64,000 bases of DNA from [Mycobacterium] manitobense. GTDB lineage: Bacteria > Actinomycetota > Actinomycetes > Mycobacteriales > Mycobacteriaceae. The translations under genes were made by a program, and so were the position numbers. How positions within the stretch are numbered: position 1 is the stretch's first letter; each line of letters opens with the position of its first letter. Under the pieces are notes generated by a model that saw only the letters and a program-made list of their open reading frames with translations, was not told where the DNA came from and searched no databases. This document shows positions 58,517 through 64,000 of the stretch, one piece after another. Where the stretch lies: assembly GCF_025821665.1 (NCBI RefSeq), contig NZ_JACKSJ010000148.1, positions 62,001 to 126,000 of the forward strand, read 5' to 3'.

Positions 58517-59512
58517 ATGACGGTCATCGGCTTCCACTGCTCCCACGAGCAGATCGACCCAGCCCAGCTACTGCGCGACGTCCAGCACGCCGAACAGGCC
58601 GGCTTCACCGCCGGCATGTCCTCCGACCACCTGAGTCCGTGGAGCGAGCGGCAGGGCGAGTCCGGATTCGCCTGGGCCTTCCTCGGCGCCGCGCTGGCCA
58701 CCACGAATCTGCCGTTCGGCGTGGTCAACGCTCCGGGGCAGCGCTACCACCCGGCGATCATCGCCCAGGGCATCGCCACGCTGTCGCAGATGTTCCCTGG
58801 GCGGTTCTGGGCGGCCCTCGGTTCCGGCGAGGCGTCCAACGAACGGGTCACCGGTGACGTCTGGCCACGTAAAGAGGTGCGCGACCAGCGGCTGATCGAG
58901 TGTGTCGACATCATCCGGCGACTGCTGCACGGCGAAGAGGTCAGCCACGACGGCCTCGTCCAGGTCAACCGCGCCCGGCTGTGGACGCTGCCAGACGCCG
59001 TCCCGGATCTCGTCGGCCCTGCCGTCACCCCTGAGACCGCCGCCCGGCACGCCGCCTGGGCCGATGCGCTGATCACCGTCAACCAGGACCGCGACACACT
59101 GCGCAAGGTGCTCGACGCGTACCGCGACGCCGGCGGTCGCGGACCGGCCCGGCTGCAGATCCACCTCAGCTGGGCGCCCGACGAGGCCACCGCGGAGGCC
59201 ATTGCCCACGACCAGTGGCGCGGCAACGTGTTCCCGCCGCCCGTCTGCTGGGACACCGAGAGCGTCGAGGCGTTCGACGCGATCGGCGAGGATGTCACCG
59301 TCGACCAGGTCAGGAAGTCGGTGAACATCTCCAGCGACCTCGGCAGGCACGCCGAGTGGCTGCACGGATATCTCGAGCAGGGCTGGGATGAGCTCTACCT
59401 GCACTTCGTCGGCCAGCATCAGAAACCGTTCATCGACGCGTTCGGCGAGCACGTGCTGCCGCAGCTCTCCCCGACGGCCCCCGCACCGGCCGCCGAGGCG
59501 GCGAACGCATGA
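58517..59512 (+). CDS. Luciferase-like (LLM) flavin-dependent oxidoreductase
   Basis: A 331-residue alpha/beta-barrel flavoprotein. TVIGFHCSHEQIDPAQLLRD, SDHLSPWSERQGESGFAWAF, and GRFWAALGSGEASNERVTG match the LLM fold (F420- or FMN-using). The 4-base overlap with the following GH13 gene is shared with a known LLM subgroup found next to glycoside hydrolases. ATG 58517 is the start. The cofactor type cannot be decided from sequence alone. Confidence 0.88.
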   Translation: MTVIGFHCSHEQIDPAQLLRDVQHAEQAGFTAGMSSDHLSPWSERQGESGFAWAFLGAALATTNLPFGVVNAPGQRYHPAIIAQGIATLSQMFPGRFWAALGSGEASNERVTGDVWPRKEVRDQRLIECVDIIRRLLHGEEVSHDGLVQVNRARLWTLPDAVPDLVGPAVTPETAARHAAWADALITVNQDRDTLRKVLDAYRDAGGRGPARLQIHLSWAPDEATAEAIAHDQWRGNVFPPPVCWDTESVEAFDAIGEDVTVDQVRKSVNISSDLGRHAEWLHGYLEQGWDELYLHFVGQHQKPFIDAFGEHVLPQLSPTAPAPAAEAANA

Positions 59513-61188
59513 GGCGGGCTGACACCGGCGACCTCTGGTACAAGAACGCCGTCTTCTATTGCGCCGACATCGAGACCTTCTACGACTGGGACGGCGACGG
59601 CTGCGGTGACATCCGCGGAATGACCGAGCGCGTCGAGTATCTCGCCGATCTGGGCGTGACCTGCCTGTGGCTCATGCCCTTCTACCCCACCGGCCGCAAG
59701 GACGACGGCTACGACATCATCGACTTCCTGAACGTCGATCCCCGCCTGGGAACCCTCGGCGACTTCGTCGAGCTGGTCCGCACCGCCAAAGCGCACGGTA
59801 TCCGGGTGATCATCGACTTCGTGATGAACCACACGTCCGACGCCCACCCCTGGTTCAAGTCCGCCCGCCGCAGCAAGGACGACTCCTACCGCGACTACTT
59901 CGTCTGGACCGACACCGAGCCGCCCGACACTTCGAAGGACGTCGTCTTCCCTGACCAGGAGGACAGCCTCTGGGAGCTCGACCCCAAGACCGGCGAGTGG
60001 TATCTGCACCACTTCTACAAGCACCAGCCCGACCTCAACATCGAGAATCCCAAGGTCCAGGAGGAGATCTCACGGACCCTGGGCTTCTGGCTGCAGCTGG
60101 GGGTCTCGGGATTTCGCGTCGACGCCGTGCCGTTCCTGTTCGCGAAGGACGCCGTCCCCGGCCGGCCGGACCCGTTCGATCCCTACGAATACCTCGGCGA
60201 CGTCCGGAATTTCGTCAACCGCCGCGTCGGTGACGCCGTGCTGCTCGGCGAGGTCAACGTGCCCTATAAGGATCAGAAGGCGTTCTTCGGCGGCGCCGAC
60301 GGCGACGGCCTGAACATGCAGTTCGACTTCATCGGCATGCAGGCGATCTTCCTGTCGCTCGCCCGGGCCGACGCCCGCCCGATCGCCAAAGCACTGCGGC
60401 AACGGCCGAAGCTCGACATCACCAGCCAGTGGGCGAACTTCGTGCGCAACCACGACGAACTCACCCTCGACAAGCTGAGCGACGACGAACGCCAGGAAGT
60501 CTTCGACGCGTTCGGGCCCGACGAGGACATGCAGCTCTACGGCCGCGGGCTGCGCCGTCGGCTGCCCGCCATGCTCGGTGGCGATCAACGGCGGATGAAG
60601 ATGGCGTACTCGCTGGCGTTCTCCCTGCCCGGCACACCGGTGCTGTTCTACGGCGAGGAGATCGGTATGGCCGAGAATCTGGACGTGCAGGGACGATTCG
60701 CGGTACGCACCCCGATGCAGTGGACCGGCGGACCCAACGGGGGCTTCTCCCGCGCCGGCAAACGGCGCCTGCCGCGTCCACTGCCCGACGGGATGTACGG
60801 CCCCGATCGCGTCAACGCCGCCGATCAGCGGCACGACCACGAGTCGTTCTGGTGGTTCATGCGCAACCTCATATACACCTACCGGCAGCAGCCCGAGATC
60901 GGCTGGTCGACTCCTGAAGTGCTCAAGCAGCCCCACACCGGAGTGCTGGCACACGTCTGCCGGGAGGCCGAGTCGGACTGGTTGATGCTGGCGCTGCACA
61001 ACTTCGGCGCGGACAGCTGCATGGTGCCCGTGCAGCTCGAGGACGAGGGCGGCTGCCTCCTGGTCGACCTGCTGCACGGCCTCACCGAGCATCAGCTCGA
61101 CAGCAAGGGCCGCATCGAGATCGGCTTGGAACCCTACGGCTACCGGTGGTTGCGACTGCGCCGCCCGGACGACGACCCGATCATCTAG
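59509..61188 (+). CDS. GH13 alpha-amylase family enzyme (trehalose synthase-like)
   Basis: A 559-residue glycoside hydrolase. It starts VFYCADIETFYDWDGDGCGD like trehalose synthase and amylosucrase-like GH13_16; catalytic residues are Asp205 (SGFRVDAVPF), Glu248 (LLGEVNV) and Asp316 (VRNHDELTLD), with the conserved DFVMNHTSD. It lacks the C-terminal maltokinase part. Probably converts maltose/trehalose or acts on another glucoside. It overlaps the LLM gene by ATGA. The stop shares CTAG with the convergent transporter gene. Confidence 0.92.
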   Translation: MRRADTGDLWYKNAVFYCADIETFYDWDGDGCGDIRGMTERVEYLADLGVTCLWLMPFYPTGRKDDGYDIIDFLNVDPRLGTLGDFVELVRTAKAHGIRVIIDFVMNHTSDAHPWFKSARRSKDDSYRDYFVWTDTEPPDTSKDVVFPDQEDSLWELDPKTGEWYLHHFYKHQPDLNIENPKVQEEISRTLGFWLQLGVSGFRVDAVPFLFAKDAVPGRPDPFDPYEYLGDVRNFVNRRVGDAVLLGEVNVPYKDQKAFFGGADGDGLNMQFDFIGMQAIFLSLARADARPIAKALRQRPKLDITSQWANFVRNHDELTLDKLSDDERQEVFDAFGPDEDMQLYGRGLRRRLPAMLGGDQRRMKMAYSLAFSLPGTPVLFYGEEIGMAENLDVQGRFAVRTPMQWTGGPNGGFSRAGKRRLPRPLPDGMYGPDRVNAADQRHDHESFWWFMRNLIYTYRQQPEIGWSTPEVLKQPHTGVLAHVCREAESDWLMLALHNFGADSCMVPVQLEDEGGCLLVDLLHGLTEHQLDSKGRIEIGLEPYGYRWLRLRRPDDDPII

Positions 61189-62033
61189 GCGGGCGGCCCA
61201 GCGTCGGTCGGCCGCGCCCCGACCACCAGCGCGGCGATCACCAGGGCGATGCCGATGATCTCGGCGGCCGTCGGAACCTGCAGCAGCACAACGGCTCCGA
61301 CCACCGCCGCGGTGGTGGGCAGCAATGACAGCAGGAGGGCGAACCGCGCGCGTCCCACCCGCGCGAGCACCAACTGGTCCAGCGCGTACGGGATCGCCGT
61401 GGACAGCACACCGATACCGGCGCCGAGCAGCCAGGTTCGCGCGTCGAGGAACACCGACGCGTCGGCCCGCGCCTGGCCGGCGATGATCACCGGCGCGATG
61501 ACCACCGCGGCGATCGCCATGCCGACCGCGAGGGAGTCGAGGCCCTGTCCGGCGTCGGCCACGATCTTGCCCATGACGATGTAACCGGCCCACATCGCCG
61601 CCGACGTCAGCGCGAAGGCGACACCGAGCCAGGAGGCATCGAACTGCACACCGGCCAGCAGGATCACGCCCGCGCACACGAGGACGACGGCGAAGACATC
61701 TCGCCGATGGCGGAAACCCAACGCTGCCACCAGGACCGGGCCCAGGAATTCGATCGCCACCGCTGTGCCGAGTGGTATCCGCGCGATCGCCTCGTAGATG
61801 GCGATGTTCATGCCCGCGGTGATCAGGCCGAAGCACCCCGCGGCGGCCAGGCCGCGCCGCGTCCACGGCAGTCGCCATGGGCGGCGCCACGCGCAGAGCA
61901 GGGCTGCCGCGGTCGCAACCCGGAGCCAGGCCACCGTCGACGGTTCGGTGGTGTCGAACAGGAAGACCCCGATTGCCGCCCCTAGGTACTGCGACACCGC
62001 GCCGACGACGAACAGCAATGGCACCCAGGGCAT
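61185..62033 (-). CDS. EamA/DMT-family transporter (RhtA-like)
   Basis: A 282-residue exporter with ten predicted helices in two EamA repeats (LLFVVGAVSQYLGAAIGVFL and WAGYIVMGKIVADAGQGLDS). RhtA-like members export threonine, homoserine or other metabolites. It overlaps the convergent GH13 stop by CTAG and is 10 bases downstream of the MFS gene on the same strand. Confidence 0.88.
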   Translation of the reverse strand: MPWVPLLFVVGAVSQYLGAAIGVFLFDTTEPSTVAWLRVATAAALLCAWRRPWRLPWTRRGLAAAGCFGLITAGMNIAIYEAIARIPLGTAVAIEFLGPVLVAALGFRHRRDVFAVVLVCAGVILLAGVQFDASWLGVAFALTSAAMWAGYIVMGKIVADAGQGLDSLAVGMAIAAVVIAPVIIAGQARADASVFLDARTWLLGAGIGVLSTAIPYALDQLVLARVGRARFALLLSLLPTTAAVVGAVVLLQVPTAAEIIGIALVIAALVVGARPTDAGPPA

Positions 62034-62043
62034 GACGGCCCGG

Positions 62044-63300
62044 TCAGGTGACGCGCACGAGTTCGGCGACGAATCGCCGGCTCGCCACGACGTAGCAGGC
62101 GACCGCCGCGAGTTGCATCACGGGAACCACGAGCAGCAGCGCACGGCCGAGGGACACGGCGCCGAGTTCGGCCGTCAGCGCATCACTGATGACGCCGGTG
62201 ACGAACGGGCCCGCACTGCCCAGGATGGCGCCGAAGAACAGGAAGATCGCTGATGCGGTGGCACGCTGCTCGGGCGCCGCCAGTCGCTGGATCGCGGCGA
62301 TCGACGGCGCCATGTAGGCGGTTCCGACGATGTAGCTCAACGCAATGCACCAGACCGCAGTCAGCCGGCTCTCCACCAGGAACGCCGCAACCGAGAAGGG
62401 CAGCAGCGCTGCCGTCATCGCCGCAACCAACCACAGCAGCCAGCGCGGATCTCTGGCCGACAGCCGGTCGGCGACCCGGCCGACGAGCAGCAGACCCAGG
62501 ATGCCCGACAGCCCACTGGCGATCCCGTAGTGCACCCCTACCTCGCCGAGCGACATGCCGTGCGTGCGGATCAGGAATGCAGGCGCGAAGGTGGTGAGCG
62601 CATAGCCCGCGACCGAGATGCAGGCGGCACCAGTGACGACGGCGATGAAACTGGGTTTGCGCAGCAGGTCCCAGGGCCGCGCCGGCCCCTGCCCCGGCCC
62701 GGCGGGCAGTGCCGGCATCGCCTGACGCCGGCCGAGCACGACGAGCACCAGCGGAGCGACGACGACGCTGATCGCGCCCATCACCACGAACGCGGTGCGC
62801 CAGCCCAGTGACTGCGCGAGCAGGCCGCCGCCGAGCAGGCTGGCCGCGCTGGCCAGCGGGATCGACAGGGTGATGACGGCCAGCGGTGCGGCACCGCGTT
62901 CCGGCGGGAAGTTGCGCGCCACATACGCGTGGGCGGCCGGGGTGCTGCCCGCCTCACCCACCGCGACACCGATCCGGGTGAGCGCGAGTTGCACGCCGGA
63001 CGTCACCGCCCCACCGAGCATCGTCGTCGCGCCCCACAGAGTCAGACACGACGACACCACCAGCCCGAACGCACCGCGGTCGGCGATGCGGGCGATGAAG
63101 AGCCCGAGGACGGCGTAGACGGCGAGGAACCCGAACCCGTTGATCACGCCGATCGCGGTGTCGGACAGCGCGAGATCCTTCTTGATCGGTTCGGCGAGCA
63201 CCGCGGGCAGGAAGCGGTCGGCGTAGTTCAGGGTGCCGACGACGGCCAGCAGCACCACGGCAGCCCACGCGCGGCGAGGGGGATGACCGTCGACGCTCAC
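62044..63300 (-). CDS. MFS transporter
   Basis: A 418-residue protein with 12 transmembrane helices. LNYADRFLPAVLAEPIKKDL is characteristic of the spinster/anion-cation MFS branch (NYxDR), with GRVADRLSARDPRW in the middle loop. GTG 63300 was chosen because it overlaps the stop of the DKNYY gene (GTGA); earlier codons are Arg-rich and non-coding. Substrate unknown. Confidence 0.88.
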   Translation of the reverse strand: MSVDGHPPRRAWAAVVLLAVVGTLNYADRFLPAVLAEPIKKDLALSDTAIGVINGFGFLAVYAVLGLFIARIADRGAFGLVVSSCLTLWGATTMLGGAVTSGVQLALTRIGVAVGEAGSTPAAHAYVARNFPPERGAAPLAVITLSIPLASAASLLGGGLLAQSLGWRTAFVVMGAISVVVAPLVLVVLGRRQAMPALPAGPGQGPARPWDLLRKPSFIAVVTGAACISVAGYALTTFAPAFLIRTHGMSLGEVGVHYGIASGLSGILGLLLVGRVADRLSARDPRWLLWLVAAMTAALLPFSVAAFLVESRLTAVWCIALSYIVGTAYMAPSIAAIQRLAAPEQRATASAIFLFFGAILGSAGPFVTGVISDALTAELGAVSLGRALLLVVPVMQLAAVACYVVASRRFVAELVRVT

Positions 63301-64000
63301 CCGGCGAACGATATCGACGTCGCCGAGCAATTCGTCACGGCCACCCCGGGCGGGAACGACGCGGGATCCGCGCCGGCGATGACGGCGTCGCGGTAGTAGG
63401 CGCGGGCCCGATCCGACGAGCACTCGAAGTCGGCGTTCAGCACGCGGAACGACGCCGGGTCGGCGCCCGGAACGGGCTTGCCCATCCAGTACGCCCGGGT
63501 GTCGTCCTTTGCGTAGGGACCCTCCAGCGGACGGAACGTCGCGGCGTCCGCGCCTGCGACCGCGTCGGCGAAGTAGTAGACCTGCCGCGCGTCCTGCCCG
63601 TAGGCGCCCTGCAACACGCGGAATGTCGCCGGGTCGGCGCCGGCGATGACGCCGCCGTTGACGTGCACTGCGGCACTGTCCTTGGTGAACAGGTAGGACC
63701 CGGTGTTCGAGACGATCGCGAAGTTGGCTGGATCCTGGGACAGGACGCGACCGTCGCTCCAGTACACCGCGCGGTCGTCGCGGGTCAGGTCGCCGTCGAG
63801 CAGGGCGAAGTGTGCGGGGTCGTCGCTGACGATGCGGTCGCGCCGGAAGACGTGCGACCGGTCCCTGGCGAAGTCCTGGCGGTCGAGCAGTTCGAAGCTG
63901 CCCGGGTCCGCCTCCTCGAGACGCCGGCCGTCGACGTAGACGCTGCCCCGGTCACGCGCGAAGGTCCGGTCGAGCGCTTGGAACGACGCGGCGTCGGCGC
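63297..64000 (-). CDS. DKNYY-repeat protein, partial
   Basis: The right edge cuts the 5' end; 233 residues are visible, frame open to 63998. About seven ~25-30-residue units share FARDRxxVY-(D/x)-G-x-x-(h)-x-x-ADPxSFxxL, as in DRGSVYVDGRRLEEADPGSF and DARQVYYFADAVAGADAATF, the DKNYY (PF13644) type. The last unit ends with a Cys (VTNCSATSISFAG) and FECSSD provides another. These proteins are often exported or lipoproteins; the N-terminus is not visible. It is upstream of the MFS gene with a 4-base overlap. Confidence 0.75.
   Translation of the reverse strand, partial: ADAASFQALDRTFARDRGSVYVDGRRLEEADPGSFELLDRQDFARDRSHVFRRDRIVSDDPAHFALLDGDLTRDDRAVYWSDGRVLSQDPANFAIVSNTGSYLFTKDSAAVHVNGGVIAGADPATFRVLQGAYGQDARQVYYFADAVAGADAATFRPLEGPYAKDDTRAYWMGKPVPGADPASFRVLNADFECSSDRARAYYRDAVIAGADPASFPPGVAVTNCSATSISFAG

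Noticed and set aside
1..64000. CRISPR array, transposase or integrase gene
   Set aside because: No regular spaced repeats, DDE or tyrosine recombinase motifs were seen; mobile signals are limited to the HNH/DUF222 genes and small repeats.

Overview
This window looks like a chromosome segment of a fast-growing mycobacterium (Mycolicibacterium type). GC is high, GTG starts are frequent, and genes overlap by ATGA or GTGA. Gene content and order follow, in reverse, the M. tuberculosis Rv0757 (phoP) to Rv0803 (purL) region with insertions and losses. The species cannot be fixed from sequence alone. Comparisons with M. tuberculosis are from memory; no search was run.

Layout. 1-12 kb: a membrane alpha/beta hydrolase (cut by the left edge), purL, a CPA antiporter, a VOC protein, a two-gene membrane/LemA unit, an amidohydrolase, M18 aminopeptidase pepC, the DyP peroxidase-encapsulin nanocompartment operon, and purQ-purS. 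12-24 kb: secreted and redox genes (MBL hydrolase, FAD dehydrogenase, DUF2334 deacetylase, GPx), a divergent TetR/DoxX pair, ptrB, purC, a nuclease-like AbiEi/DUF559 gene between two related hairpin repeats, a TDT transporter and cyp126. 24-32 kb: purB, a fused RNase H-like/RelA-SpoT alarmone gene, an amino acid permease, TetR, an exported esterase and purD. Six purine genes (purL, Q, S, C, B, D) are all on the minus strand but scattered among unrelated genes.

32-48 kb is a P450 and oxidoreductase region. A CYP125-like P450 sits with a TetR gene, then a DUF222/HNH (13E12-type) gene behind a LexA-like site and a 408-residue unknown protein. Two divergent operons follow: minus, aldA-SDR-HIBADH-CMD; plus, TetR-cyp123-SDR-cyp51-ferredoxin-NTF2 protein-adhB-NTF2 protein-SDR. 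They fit NAD(P)- and P450-dependent oxidation of sterols or other lipids.

48-64 kb: a HIT protein, phoPR with a PhoP-box-like site, a protein with nine perfect-period 10-residue repeats, tRNA-Thr(TGT) next to a small HNH protein, then a stretch that looks accessory: Rieske oxygenase with its TetR, secreted proteins including a heme-binding-like one, a Ser/Thr kinase with a polytopic membrane domain, and a cutinase. The right end has an LLM flavoprotein-GH13 pair, two transporters and a DKNYY-repeat protein cut by the right edge.

Most notable sequence-level signals: a 45-nt element that ends two adjacent genes and has a third copy inside pepC; matching CATACA...TGTATG palindromes at two loci with paralogous TetR genes; paired TGGACA palindromes between aldA and its divergent TetR; an apparent ATT start codon; and the decapeptide-repeat protein opposite phoP.
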